A stretch of 64,000 nt of DNA from Nageia nagi (taxonomy: Eukaryota > Pinophyta), in NCBI GenBank assembly GCA_050084985.1, contig JBITNC010000001.1, positions 39,060,001 through 39,124,000 on the forward strand, in the 5' to 3' direction. A model generated the notes under the pieces. That model saw only the letters and a program-made list of their open reading frames with translations. It had not been told where the DNA came from and did not search any database. Both the position numbers and the translations under genes were made by a program. This document shows positions 1-11,919 of the stretch, piece after piece (position 1 is the stretch's first letter; every line of letters starts with the position of its first letter).

Positions 1-669
1 GTAATCACCTCCAAGTGTAACTGGCTCTATGGCTTCAAGTGTATTATGTTGGTGGGTACAAAGAAGTAAGAATTAACAGTTGGTAGTGACATCCAACTCA
101 TTAATGTTCAATTATATCCTTTAAGGCCTTATGAAATGCAATTTAAACAAGTAAGATGTAATTATGCATACTACCCTCCCCAACATTCATGTCCATTCAT
201 TTATCTTATCTTAAAGTGATACAACCAAAAGTTTATTATAAGATGGATCTTGACCTTAATAAACCCCGTTGTTCTTTTTTAATTATAATGTGATTCATTA
301 TCCAACCTCTTAGTGATGTTCATTAACCCCTTCCAGCTGTGGAAGTATTATGTGTAGTAAATTTCCAAATAAGATGTGAATAAATTTTACCTCTTTCACT
401 TAACTTATTTCTGATCACTTAAGATCGCTCGAAGCGCAAAAGTGAGAGCATACTTTGTTAAGTGAAAGTACTTAGTATATTCGAATCCACCCAATTCATT
501 AACCCTTTAATGTGATTTGTACTATCCAAAACCCTGATTTATTTTCCTTAAGTTCATTCCAAATTAAGTGTGATTCATTTACCTCTTCCAATTGTGGAAG
601 TATTATGTGTAGTAAATTGCCTCCTCTTACTAGTAAGAGGTCATTAGGTGTAGATAAATTAACCCAATT

Positions 670-935
670 AATGATAGTGTGAGTGTGAAAGAAAAGAAAA
701 GTTAAGTTACCCCTTCTTATCAAGTCTATTTTGGTCACCTTAGATCACACGAAGAGCAAAGGGAGAGCATAAGTAGACAAGATAAAAAGTATTAATGTGT
801 ATGTAGTGTGAATGTGAAAGAAAAGAAAAATCAATTACCCCTTCTTATCAAGTCTATTTTGGTTACCTTAGATCGCATGAAGCATAAAGGGAGAGCATAA
901 GTAGATAAGATAAAAAGTATTAATGTGTATGTACC
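670..935. repeat. Two-copy 129-bp tandem repeat
   Basis: Two adjacent copies start at about 676 and 805, each carrying GTGTGARTGTGAAAG, CCCCTTCTTATCAAG and a GAGAGCATAAGTAGA block followed by TATTAATGTGTATGTA. A more diverged partial copy of the AGATCGCnnGAAGC...GAGAGCATA block lies at about 420-455. A second duplication at twice the spacing (331 and 586, TTCCAnnTGTGGAAGTATT) suggests that larger units also expanded. It lies in the leader of the minus-strand Ty3 element. Confidence 0.75.
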
Positions 936-1149
936 CTTCACCCAAAGCATGAAAATAAATACATAACTTCATACATAAAGTAAATTAATAAAAGATATGC
1001 ATTTAACCTTTTCTACCCATTATTATATGCACTTTAGGCAAAGGAATCACATTCAAAAAAAAATTTCCATAACATAATTTTATTTTACTTTTTTAGAAAT
1101 AGCAAAAAGAGATGAATTGACCTAGATATGAGTCACCAATGTTTAGACA

Positions 1150-1272
1150 GAGAACGTTGGCATTTAGTTACAATCGTTGGCATTCGATTCTAGTTGTTGG
1201 CATTTAATTACAGTCGCTGGTGTTTGATTCCGGTCGCTAGCATTCGATAACAGTCACCGGTGTTTCTGCAAC
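1150..1272 (-). repeat. 20-bp minisatellite in the Ty3 leader (about 6 units)
   Basis: Six consecutive 20-bp units on the plus strand begin CGTTGGCATT, CGTTGGCATT, TGTTGGCATT, CGCTGGTGTT, CGCTAGCATT and CACCGGTGTT. Read on the element's minus strand the core is AATGCCAACG. The same core, in 21-bp units, recurs at 50170-50296 and, inverted, near 56290-56430, each time in the leader of a Tat-like element. Confidence 0.85.
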
Positions 1273-1412
1273 AAATTCTTGAAAAAGCACAGAACCTGAA
1301 ATTTGAAGTTAATACATGGAAAAATCTAAAAAAACCAGAGAATAAAAAGGTAGAATCATAAACAAAAAATCTCCCTCTCAATAATGGAGGGGCCCTCCTT
1401 CTAGCACCAGAA

Positions 1413-2247
1413 TGTTGCAATGAAAATTGAGCTAGAATATAGAATAAAATAAAACAAAAATTATTCTTTAATCTTCATTGAACCTCAAATTATATAACAT
1501 AGATAGACATTGTTGTAATTGCAAAATGATATTCAATCTCAGTTCAAACTACAATTTGCCCTTAGAAGGGACTTTTACAAATGTTATGTGCCAAAATAAG
1601 AGTAATAGATCTCCATTGTTTTTGGGTTGCTTGCTTCTCTTCTTGATGTAGACAACCTGTAAATCCTACACACATGCAAAAGATAATAACATCAAAGCAT
1701 CTATGTGTGACATTGTATTAAAATGAAACTAGCATAAAACAATAAAATGAATGAGTTCACAAGATTTTGGCAACATTACCCTACTTCAAATTTGGGTTCA
1801 ATTAGGTTCCATATTGCTTTGTATTAGCTTGTATTTATAGATTTTTTAGGTGAGATGTTCCAAGGCTGGAAAGGGGAAGTGAAGAGCCATCGTAAGTCAT
1901 AACTGACCCCCTCTAGCCACCTCATCTTGGAAGACAAAGCATTCCAACTTCCTTTTTTGATTTTTTGTTTGGCTGTTGCAGAGTCACCGGTGTTTGTATG
2001 TCGAACATCGACGATCGGCTCAAAATGCCAGTGTTTGATATGGAACGTTGATGACTGGTTAACTATATTAAAAAGACCGCCTAACAAGCAAATTTCATCA
2101 AAAAGGGGCTATGTGACCACTCATTTTGCATGCACTCGATGAGATCTATCCAATAATAAGGTTTCTAAACCTATTTTATGTTGTCACATCGAGTTATGAT
2201 TATTCTAATGTTTACTTGGCTAAAGAGGGACATTTTAGGTGTCTACA
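1413..2247 (-). mobile_element. 5' LTR of a minus-strand Tat-like Ty3 element
   Basis: Read on the minus strand it starts TGTAGACACC and ends CATTGCAACA, giving an 835-bp TG...CA unit. Its start, length, internal TATA box and the PBS-like sequence after it match the LTRs at 49147-49982 (836 bp) and 54195-55015 (821 bp), so all three belong to one family or close relatives. The U3 part contains CACCGGTG and AACACTGGC motifs resembling the leader minisatellite. No second LTR of this copy is in the window. Confidence 0.8.
1827..1840 (-). promoter_or_regulatory. TATA box of the minus-strand LTR
   Basis: The minus strand reads CTATAAATACAAGC, a strong plant-type TATA element placed about midway in the LTR, at the same place as TCTATAAACAAG in the related LTR near 49498. 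It probably marks the U3/R boundary region. Confidence 0.6.
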
Positions 2248-4090
2248 ATATCATCATCATGATGTTGACCATTAGACATTCTCTTCTACCTAGTCTGGTA
2301 TGGAGCTAGTACATTCCTACATGTTAACATGGAACATGGTCCTTGCCTCTCTTTTTTTTTCATCATGTCATTATTTTTTCTTGCCACATCATTGTCCTCC
2401 ATACTTCATCATTGCATTCATATATCAGGGCCATTGAATGACACTACTTAGTAATAATTAAAATTATTCAACAAAAAAGCTCATTATACATATTAAGATG
2501 AAAGTCAACCCCAAATCCATTTTCACTTTATTTTATCCATTTATTATTTTATGGCATTAATTGACCTCTTTTATGTTTACCTATGTTAATTTCTAAGTTA
2601 TTTTATTTCACTTTGTTGAAATTTGCACTTTGCACTTTGAACTTTTTGGCTTTCATTTGGCCTTCAAAAAAAACTGGCCTAACCATGACAATTTCTCATG
2701 TACTTTATTTTGGTTGCTACAAAATTCTAAATGTGTTCCCCTTCCATAAGTTTCATTGTGTTTATGTTGTCCCCTATGTCTTCTTTAGCTTTCCAAAGTG
2801 TGAACTTGGCCACTTTGATCACTTTTTCAACCTATGTCAATTTGATTCACATGATCATTTTACCTTAAAACTTTGCCTTGTTATGTCTTAACAAGTAATT
2901 TTGACTTGCTTTGTAAAGGTCCTAAAATTTAACACCTTTCAAAATTGCATTTGGTTTGCTAGTTTTAAACCCACAAAAATTTAGGAATTCAAATCACTTA
3001 AGAGTCATTAACCATAGATTTTTCACTATCAAAATAATTGTTAATGAAATAAAATTTATTATATTTCATCACCAATATATTTATTAATGATAAAAGAAGT
3101 ATTGATGAAAGAAATATTACAAAATATAAGATAATATTTGATAACATAAGCATTAATTTTATTTGCTAATGCAAGATAAAAGTAGTGTACATATGAAGTA
3201 AAAAGATGTATAGTAAGTAAAACTCCCTCTATGGTTGCATAGATGCATGCCCCTATGTCTTTTCCTTTATAAAATATTACATTTACATGTTGTTTCCCCC
3301 ATAGCTAGCATTGATGAACGTCACTTGTGAGATCTGATCATATCATCTGAATTTGAAGAAATAAAATTGAAACTGGTCTCTATGAATACCTTAAGATTTT
3401 AGAAATAATATACATGAATGATACCTACTATTTAGTGCTAACACTTCCCCCAATGTTGGTGCTAATAAGCTTAAGGTTGATTTATCAAATTTTACATCGA
3501 TAATCTTGTATTGTCGTGGAGATGTTAAGAAATTATAGTTGTTTATCATAAAAATTTGATGTCTCAAAGTTTATGTCCTATTTTGAGTTTTAAATAGAGA
3601 ATTATATTTATTATATTTATTTTTTATTATCTTATGTATAGGAGCTCTAGAGTTTTCTTGGTTGGAGTGATTTTTTTGGAGGACTACTTTGCAGTTTTAG
3701 ATTTTATGAGTGATTTGTTACCTATCAGAGGCTATGGAAATTAGGATTTTTAAAAAATATGGTGATAGTGCTTATGCTATGTGGTGTAACCTAAACTCCT
3801 ATCATGTGGTAAGTTCTAAAGTCCCTAAATATGTTCATTATAGCTTGTTTGATTATGTAAATGAAGTTTATTTAAAATTTTATGGTTTGGTTTTTGTTTA
3901 AACATTCATATAGTATAAATTTGTATGGTCTCTATGTTTTATGATTTGTTTGTATTTTTTTGTGAGGTCTTTATTTTAGGTCTATTTTTATGTGTATGAG
4001 GTGCACTACCATTTTTGTGTGTGCATCATGAAGGATTCCCAATGCTAGCATCAAGATGTTAAGAATCACAATGGCAACACTTCATAAATA
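2248..4090. other. AT-rich spacer, no supported feature
   Basis: No recognisable domain, LTR boundary or RNA gene was seen. ORFs at 2583-2891 and 3710-3901 encode low-complexity, compositionally biased peptides with no family resemblance. A local palindrome (ATGAAATAAA...TATTATATTTCAT) sits near 3043-3070. Old transposon debris is likely but not demonstrable. Confidence 0.5.
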
Positions 4091-4162
4091 GTGGAACCAA
4101 ATTTTGTTTATATATATATTGCTTTCATAAAATGGAAATAAATATGTAAAATTAATCTTTTT

Positions 4163-4436
<274 letters not shown>

Positions 4437-4596
4437 TTATTGATGCATGCTCATTCATACATTTTTATACTCGATTCATGGAATAAGAGCTAGAAAATGA
4501 CCCACACTTTGTATGAGGACCTTAATAGGAGGTACTATTGAACCAAATACATGTCAAGGTTGGATATTTGCTAGAGTTTCCCTATGTGAAAGTTAA

Positions 4597-4635
4597 AACA
4601 CACACACACACACACACAAACATATATATATATAT
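4597..4635. repeat. (CA)n(TA)n microsatellite
   Basis: A short run of CA dinucleotides, then ACAT and TA dinucleotides, directly upstream of the mobile-domain fragment. Confidence 0.9.
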
Positions 4636-5030
4636 TGAAATCTTTATTCATGTGGTGGTCAAACATAAACAATATGTTTCACCTTCCTTTGGGTAAAATG
4701 ACCATAACTCTCAGGGATGCACATTGTATTTTGAGAGTTCTTATGAATGAGGCCATGGTTGAGATGGAAGATAACTTGACACCTTTGGATTTTGCTGAGA
4801 ATGAAAAATGGATAATTGGCTTATAGGAGTACCATATGGGTAAAAACGGTACATATATTCATAAATTGGTTCACTAAATACCTTAGGAAAAAAGATATCC
4901 TAGACTTTTTGGCTACATAAATTGATAGTATAATCTACCCATAAATGAACCATGAGGTATTTTCTTTAGTTATGGTACACATTATGAAGAATATGGTTTA
5001 TTGACACATGTTTTCTAGGGCACCATATAT
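4636..5030 (+). pseudogene. Plant mobile domain (PMD) fragment
   Basis: The plus strand encodes WWSNINNMFHLPLGKMTITL followed by RDAHCILRVLMN. This is the hallmark start of the plant mobile domain (RW....TFHLP.GEMTITLeDv..lLGLp.dG), found in MAIN-type proteins and in several plant transposons. The frame stays open for about 60 codons to WIIGL, then meets a stop. Shorter matching pieces may follow in other frames to about 5030, where the neighbouring minus-strand chromovirus begins. It is a decayed, truncated piece of a transposon-borne gene, related in type but not close in sequence to the PMD near 57.2 kb. Confidence 0.6.
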
Positions 5031-5049
5031 ATATAATATGCCCTAATAA

Positions 5050-5820
5050 CCCTTTAGTATAAATAATATACCCTAGGTACTAAACTTGAGGAGTAAAGAA
5101 TTCATATTTTGATAATTTACCATATAATAGATTTTTCCTAAGTATCTCTAATGTCAACTGTAAATGGTAATTATGCTCTTCATAGCTTTTGGAATAGATT
5201 AAGATATTAGTAAGAAAAACTAACACAAGATTATCTAGGTTCTTTTTTAATACATTATTCATCAAATACATGAAAGTTATTGATGCATTAGTTGGTCCAA
5301 ATTGTAAAAAATTAAAGTCATAATGATCATACCTAGTTTAGAAGGTTATTGTATGAGTATCTTTAGCCTTAAATTAAGTTGATGATAACCATATCTTAAA
5401 TCTATTTTGGAAAACACTTTTGCATCTTTCATTTGATCAAATAGATAATCAATTTTGGGAAGAGAGTAGTGATTTTTAATATTTAATTTATTTAATATTT
5501 ATATTCAATGCACAACCTTAAACATCTATCTTTCTTTTCAATAAAAAAAGGAGGTCCACAAGGTGACACATTACAATTAATAAGACCTTTTTCTAATAGA
5601 TCTTGCAAGTAAAATTTAATTTCTTACATTTCTAAGGTGGTCATATAATAGGGAGCTTTATAAATTAGTACACTTATAGGAATGAGTTTAATATAAAATT
5701 GAGACACCCTAATTGATGGCATACAAGTAAGTTTATCTGGGAAAATATTTTCAAATTTCTTAAGAACTAGGTGTTGTTGTAACATATTAGCAATTTTAAG
5801 TTTTTCAATAGAATGCATTT
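5050..5820 (-). pseudogene. Ty3 chromovirus reverse transcriptase, N-terminal part
   Basis: Fragments in the expected order include a segment before RT (LKKFENIFPDKL, like LKKFkDVFPeeLP), the RT start with DLLEKGLI, and a later piece with KVFSKIDLR and GYHQL. The catalytic region follows at 5080-5271 with VFLTNILIYSK, where the family has VVFiDDILIYSK. The two catalytic aspartates are therefore replaced by Thr-Asn, so the enzyme is dead. After KLSKYEFFTPQV the frame ends and similarity stops near 5040. Confidence 0.8.
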
Positions 5821-6075
5821 TAATGGAAAAAATATGATGTATTTTCTTAACATCTCTCCTAAATTGAATAGCATATTTCTAAAAGGTTTCATATTTTTCC
5901 CATTTTCATTAGTAACTTGCATCCAATGGTCAATAAAATTAATATATAATTTGAGCTACTTTAACTAATCTAACCCATGTATGATCTCATAAGAAGGAAA
6001 TGGCACAACAACCAATTTAATTTTGGATTTAGAACTTGGTAAAAATAGTTCAACAATAGAAAGTCTTTTCTTAAC

Positions 6076-6270
6076 CTAGCAAATTTGACTTAATGCAAAT
6101 TTTGCATTCCAACCATTTGCTATAATTTCTAGTTTCTTAGGTATCTTATGCAATATAAAGGAATAAATAAAACTCTTGGTTACACCATAATCAATTAAAA
6201 CATAAAAAAATTTATCAAAACTTTTATCTTCCATCATAATAGGAGTATTTTGGTTATCCATAGCCTATTT
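6076..6270 (-). pseudogene. Ty3 retropepsin-like aspartic protease remnant
   Basis: The minus-strand frame reads VLIDYGVTKSFIYSFI where plant Ty3 proteases have LfDSGAThSFIs. The catalytic DSG is changed to DYG. It sits between the gag and RT remnants in normal gag-PR-RT order. Only about 60 codons are open. Confidence 0.65.
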
Positions 6271-6279
6271 TCTAGTATT

Positions 6280-7500
6280 AGAATAAATTTTAAGATTTTC
6301 TATTGTAGCTGGTTTTCCAGCTAAGAATTCTTCCTTTCTAGGATATTGGTGTGCACAATGTGATCCTCTATAATTGAATCATATACCCTTGGTACCATTT
6401 TACTTGAATTTACCATGCATTTTAGATATCTTCTCTTGAGTAATTTTCTTTACTTTCTTATTTATCATTCCCAAAATTATTTGTATGAGAATTACTCTTA
6501 CCAAATTTGTTTCAATTTGAGTGGCCTTGGTCCTTCTTTCCATATTTCTTATTTTTAGAAGGAGACTCTTTCTTTTTATTTTTTCCCATTATTGATATTT
6601 TTTCTTCTTATTAGATTATTTTTATCTAGACTTAGAATTTTATAAATTTCAATTACAATCCTTCTAGTAACCTAACTAGTTTCTTCCCTTTTGGCTAGGT
6701 CAAAATCTCTTTGAATAGTATTAGGTTCAAGCAAGTCAATAATAGTTTCAATTATTTATTCCAACCCTAATAAGAAATTTTAAGTTTTTAATTTTTCATT
6801 ATTCTCATAGGAAGGCATGTACTTGAGCAGTTTGAGGAATTTCTAGAAGTAAGCCTCCATAGACATGCCACTTTGAGCTAGTTACATAAATTCATCATAT
6901 ATCTCTACATAAAATTCATATGTTAGGAATATATACTTAAATATTTAAACACAAATTTCCAATCCAAAATATATTGCTACTTGTTCAATGTTTTAAAGGT
7001 GAGTGTTCCACAACTTAAGAGTGACTTCAAATAGATGTATCCCTTCCATTGTAGTTTTTAAATTTAGAGGTGAAATATTTAATGAAAAAGAAATATTCTA
7101 ATTTGGTTAGAGATTTTTGAGCTTCATATCCATCCTTACCATTGAATTTTATTAGACAAAAATGTTTCATTTCTTTGGCTAATTCTATTTCAATTTGAGC
7201 TCTTACTTATTGAACAACGATGGGACCAACTCCATATTTAGGTGCATTTACTAATCCATCTATAATTTGTTAATTATATTGAACCTATTATCTCAGTTGT
7301 TCCATTATAGTCTTCATGGAAGTAAGGGCATCATGAATATCTCTTGTAGGTTGATCTATAGTTTATTTTTTATTTTGGTTTGCATGTTGGTTTTGGTTAC
7401 CACCTTAATTTTGGTTATCACCTTGGTTTTGGTTAGATGAATTTTGATTTTCTTGTTAGTTTTAAGTATTCATTCTAGTTTGAACCATGCTTCTACAAGA
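6280..7500 (-). pseudogene. Chromovirus gag remnant
   Basis: Position (between PBS and protease) and scattered short frames indicate gag; no long open frame remains. The protease-proximal end, near 6340-6420, is where the CCHC knuckle should lie, but it is too degraded to list the residues. The assignment rests mainly on context and on parallel organisation with the better-preserved copy near 45.4-46.3 kb. Confidence 0.45.
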
Positions 7501-7545
7501 ATCAAATATTCAACATTTAAGCCACTTACCCAAAATAGTCTAAGT

Positions 7546-7561
7546 CATAACTTGGATACCA
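7546..7561 (-). other. Primer-binding site (initiator-Met type)
   Basis: The minus strand reads TGGTATCCAAGTTATG, a degenerate form of TGGTATCAGAGC, which is complementary to the 3' end of plant initiator tRNA-Met and is the usual priming site in these elements. It marks the leader start; the LTR should lie immediately to the right. Confidence 0.55.
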
Positions 7562-8940
7562 TAGGAAAGATTAACAAGAACTAACACACATATTTTTTAA
7601 AGTAAATGCAATACATTGAATATCAATATACAATGTTTTATATCTTAGTTTACTTTAACCATATGTTGCATTCATAGATATAAGCTTATTCATAATTTTC
7701 ATTTTCCATAAATTCAAATTGACCTTGGGAGATCCGTGTCTAGTCTTCCTACTTTTGCAGATAATATCTTCAATTCAATTCTTCATTTAGTTTTGTTCCT
7801 CAAATAAGATCAATTCTCCATGAATTTCATCTCATCCATTAACTAACTCCTTGGATATTAAAAATTTATATTTGATTAAAAGTACAAGATATTCCATCCA
7901 TAGCATTAACTTTGCTTTAACTACCATAGTCAATTTTGAATGATATTTCCTACCATTCCCAACCTAACTATTTATATTATGTTATAGTTTGGTTTAGCCA
8001 TAACTAACTTAATTTGATTTTCTAAATCTATTCTTTTATAATAGTAATACCATATTGTCAATTTAATAAATGCTATGAAGCATAATGATATTTTCCCTAT
8101 GGTAGTTTACCTATAAAATTAAGAAAATCCCCTTATTGTAATTTTAATGAAATTTTCTTCAAATTGATTTGTTTTAAGATTTTAGACCATCATAGAAGCT
8201 TATTATGATTATGTCAAAGTAAAATTTGACATTATAGTTTATTTTCTCAAAAGACTCTAAATTATATAACTCTACATATTTCAATGATTTTAGTTAATGT
8301 AAGCATATTATAAGAAATTTAATTGATATAAAATTTATATACTTCAAATAATATGTTTGTATATAAACTTGTTACACTACAAGGAGTAAGTAATTATTCA
8401 TAGTTTTATGTCAATTATTGAAATCAAAATCCTTAAAATTGAATGTAATATAGTATAATAAGCATATTGTGTCATTTTAAGATTCACAAAATAGCATTTA
8501 ATATCCAATATTAAATCATAGTACAAAGGTATAAAAAGTGAAAATAGTTACCCAAGTAAACTCTAGTACATAATAATTTAAACACTTAGTCTTTAGGCCT
8601 AGGTCAAATACTCCATATTTAGCCATATATACATAATAAATGGTTAATCATTTATTTAGGTAAATAAAAGTTAAGCTAAATAAATCAAATTCTTAGTTTA
8701 AGATCTATTTTTTGGATTTGGAATTGATATTTTCAAGACAAATAGATAATAATAAGATATTTATCCTTATGATAAGCAAATGTATTGACTTTTATCACCA
8801 CCATCATCAAGTTTGTCCTTAGATAATAACTTATAGATTAGACTTGAAAAATATCACCATAAGCATTAAAAATAAATCTTAATAACATAATTTCATAAAT
8901 TACTTTGCAGCCACGTAACAAGTTTAGGTTATAAAAGTTT
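7562..8940 (-). other. Probable 5' LTR region of the chromovirus, limits unresolved
   Basis: By position next to the PBS this AT-rich stretch should contain the LTR, but no second copy is in the window, so its ends cannot be fixed. No coding sequence is visible. Confidence 0.3.
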
Positions 8941-9085
8941 TAGACTACAACCTTAGAAGGTGTTCTATGATAATGACTCTTGGTTTGGAAAAAAAACCAA
9001 GTATTTCTCTCCTAAGGATCATTAGTTCTACCTATTATGTGTATGTTACCAAGGAGAATAGGAATAAATTTAATGAAAAATCCAT

Positions 9086-9086
<1 letters not shown>

Positions 9087-9122
<36 letters not shown>
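9087..9122. repeat. (AT)n microsatellite
   Basis: An uninterrupted AT run of about 34 bp with one phase change, within the degraded copia flank. Confidence 0.9.
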
Positions 9123-9123
<1 letters not shown>

Positions 9124-9514
9124 ATACTTTAATAAATCCAAAGCCTACATATGTTATGATCCCATCACCAACAAACTACATATTAGTAATGATGTGATCT
9201 TAAATGAAGGGGAACATAAAAAGGTGATGATAATGTTGATATCACTCTTCACTTTAATGAATAAATTTTCAATGATTCAAATAAGGAATTATAGCCTCAA
9301 TAAAATAACACTCATATGGTGAATACACCTTAAAAATATGAATACAAGAACAAAAGGATCAATAAGGATCATCTACAATTGTAAATATTGGATAAATACT
9401 TCATAAGAAGAGTCACATGATACTAAGTAAAGAAAGGTGATCATTTTATTAACTATGCTTTGATTTAATATTATTTTATAGATCCTTCTAATTTCAAAGT
9501 AGTAGTATCTAATG

Positions 9515-10985
9515 AAGATTAGTAAAAGGACATGGAAGATGATATTGAACATATCCAAAAACATGGTTATTGGGAGCTTGTTCATCCTCTAAAATGTAAT
9601 ACCATTATTGGAATTAAATGGATTTATAAATTGAAATATAATGTTAATAGAAACATTACCAAGTATAAATCTCAACTAATTTTGAAAGATTATCTTTAGC
9701 AAGAATGACTAAATCATGAAGAGACATTTGAACTAGATTATGTTGAGCAAGAAGGACTATATTATGAAGAGCATTAGCTTCCCATTTTGGTCTTGTTATT
9801 TACCAAATGGATATAAAATTAACCTTTTTGAATGGAAATATAGAGGAATAACTCTATGTGGATTAGCCATAATAATTCATAGTAGTAGTTAATGAAGATA
9901 AATTATATATATTGAAGAAAGTTCTCTACAAGCTCATACAAGAATCTAGAGTGTGGTACTCTAGAATTGACACTTGTTTTTGTAAAATTGATTGTTATAG
10001 GTACACAATAGAAAGCACATTGTATAAAAGGTATATGGATCATATTTCATAATAAATTTCTTGTATGTTAATGATATTATTTTTATAATTAGCTCAACTA
10101 CCCTACTAAAGCAATTCAAGATTGCCATGATGAATGAGTTTGAGATGAATGATTTGGGTGAATTACAGTATTCCTTGGAAAGCAAGTTAAACAATCATCC
10201 AATGGTATTTTAATCACTTAAACCAACTATTTTAAAGATATGTTGGTGATATTTACTATGAAATATTACAAATATGTTGCTACACTAATTGTTGTAGGTT
10301 ATAAGGTGAAGAAAGATGACTCTTCTCCTCTTATTAATGCAACCATATATAAGTATATTAAATGTAGCCTAATGTATCTCATAGCTATGAGGCCTAGTAT
10401 CATGTTTGCAATTAGCTTAGTATCCATATTCATGGATTTACCATATGAATCCCATTAAAAATAAGCCAAAATAATCCTTCACTATGTGACTAGCCTAAAA
10501 TCTTTTGGTATGTAGTATAAAGCTATAATTTTGATGATCTTGAAACATACATATATACAAATTAGGTAGGATGTCTTGATGACATGAAAAGAAAATTTAG
10601 TTATTCTTTTTTCTTGGATAAGTATTTTATTTCATTGGGCAACAAGAAATAACATAAAACTACATTATTCACTACTAAGGCATAATATATGGTTGTATCC
10701 TATACTTGCACTCAAACCATTTGGATGGTAAGATTATTTGAAGACTTAGGAATAGAGATCTATTAATGTATAAAAATTAATTTTGATAATAAAAACACTA
10801 TCACCATGATGAGAATCCATTATTTTATTGTAAGAGTAAGCATATTGACATTCAACATAATTTAATGAGAGATTTAGTGTGAGACAATTTTATTACATTC
10901 AAATTTTGTAAGTCTAAGAATCAACTTGCAAATACCTTCATTAAAGTATTGGTAAAAGTTTGAATCCTCAATATGAAAAATTGAA
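9515..10985 (+). pseudogene. Ty1/copia reverse transcriptase and RNase H remnant
   Basis: Fragments in several frames follow the copia order. GYWELVHPL then IGIKWIYKLKYN (family: TWeLVdLP...iGvKWVYKtKyn) are followed by a degenerate YEETFEL piece and KVLYKLIQESRVWYSRID (kaLYGLKQaPRaWYsRId). Next comes the catalytic region LYVNDIIF (YVDD to YVND) with FEMNDLGEL, and then SLMYLIAMRPSIMFAISLVS. RNase H pieces follow, near HIDIQHN and the terminal A-lTK segment at about 10930. Gag, protease and integrase are not recognisable upstream. The gene is multiply frameshifted, with one catalytic Asp lost. Confidence 0.85.
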
Positions 10986-10995
10986 TTAAAATATA

Positions 10996-11380
10996 AACCA
11001 TTTGCATGAAGAGGAAGAGTGAAAGATATTAATATTTCATAGCTTGATTTTTTAACATTAGCAATAATTGGATAATCAAATTATCTCTCCTTCAATGGCA
11101 ATATCAGTCATTTTTCTCTAGTACCAAAATTTATTTTATTTCAAACGTATAGATAAAAGTTTAAAGCTCTCATATTTTTTTATGTTGTAAAACATGAGCA
11201 TCCATATCTTTTATTTAATTTTCATGGATGCACCTTATCTTTATCATAGTTTTGGAGTCCCATACATACAATCTCCTTGCTTAAGGATTGTATAAGGATA
11301 TTTTCATTATGTTGTGAATATTCAAGGGTGTAAGAGTAGAGCTATGCAAGTTTGTAATAGAAATAATATAGCTCTCTACA
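10996..11380 (+). mobile_element. Possible 3' LTR of the copia remnant
   Basis: Directly after the RNase H end lies a purine stretch (GAAGAGGAAGAG, 10984-10995) suitable as a polypurine tract, followed by TG. The downstream sequence is non-coding and its far end is not defined, since no partner LTR is present. Offered on position only. Confidence 0.3.
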
Positions 11381-11403
11381 ACTTCCTCTATACCAAAAAA
11401 GGC

Positions 11404-11640
11404 TTTTGGAGGTGATTTTAAACTACCTCCTATTATCTATTCTAATGGTTATCTTCTCATCACCTATGAGCCCGCCACCAAAAGTTTGTTCTCTATGGTG
11501 GTGACTAAACACCACCAATATATGGCATCCAAAATTGCCTCCTGATATCATACAAAAGAGATTATAAATTACTGATATATTAACCATTATGAGCAGTGAT
11601 AATTGCTCATGAAGTTGCCTCATTAGTTTTTAAAGGTGGT
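11404..11640. repeat. MITE-like repeat with GGAGGT...ACCTCC palindrome
   Basis: The sequence at 11408-11430 is an imperfect palindrome, GGAGGT-11 nt-ACCTCC. The following 150 bp share blocks (CTATGGTGG..., CACCACC, CCAAAATTGCC) with 27040-27150, where the same palindromic motif forms inverted ends. This looks like two members of a small non-autonomous repeat family. No target duplication was recognised. Confidence 0.4.
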
Positions 11641-11858
11641 GGCTTTATATGTTGCTTTATGGATATATATATGCCAATTTTAAACCATCACATAGTTATC
11701 ACATTTAAAAAAAAATGGTATGTATCCTAGAAGCATTCTTCTAAATGAAAGAATGCTTCTAATCCATGTTGTCATCAGTTACTTGAGGCACCCGAGCTCA
11801 AGCATAATGAGCCTAATTATGATGTGAAGGATGGGCCAATGGAACTAACCAATCATCA

Positions 11859-11899
<41 letters not shown>

Positions 11900-11919
11900 A
11901 AAGATAAAGGCATGTTCAT

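Larger units (their letters stand above)
1..1412 (-). other. 5' leader of a minus-strand Tat-like Ty3 element
   Basis: This stretch lies just inside the LTR at 1413-2247 and, read on the minus strand, is the untranslated leader downstream of the primer-binding site. The PBS-like stretch (1393-1412) reads TTCTGGTGCTAGAAGGAGGG on the minus strand and matches the corresponding site after the LTR at 49147-49982. The leader holds two tandem-repeat blocks listed separately and no convincing coding region; the short ORFs here are not conserved. The rest of the element lies beyond the left edge of the window. Confidence 0.6.
5040..7561 (-). mobile_element. Truncated minus-strand Ty3 chromovirus (gag-PR-RT)
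   Basis: From right to left on the minus strand come a PBS-like site (7546-7561), gag, an aspartic protease remnant and the first part of reverse transcriptase. RNase H and integrase are missing. The body stops at about 5040 against the mobile-domain fragment. Its layout and sequence type match the larger chromovirus at 41.9-46.4 kb. Frequent stops and frameshifts show an old, dead copy. Confidence 0.75.

Noticed and set aside
1824-2142. Overlapping ORFs on both strands in the LTR
   Set aside because: They lie within LTR U3/R sequence that is not conserved as protein among the related LTRs.
2583-2891. 102-codon plus-strand ORF rich in Phe, Leu and Cys
   Set aside because: No start context, domain or neighbour supports a gene; composition follows the T-rich local DNA.
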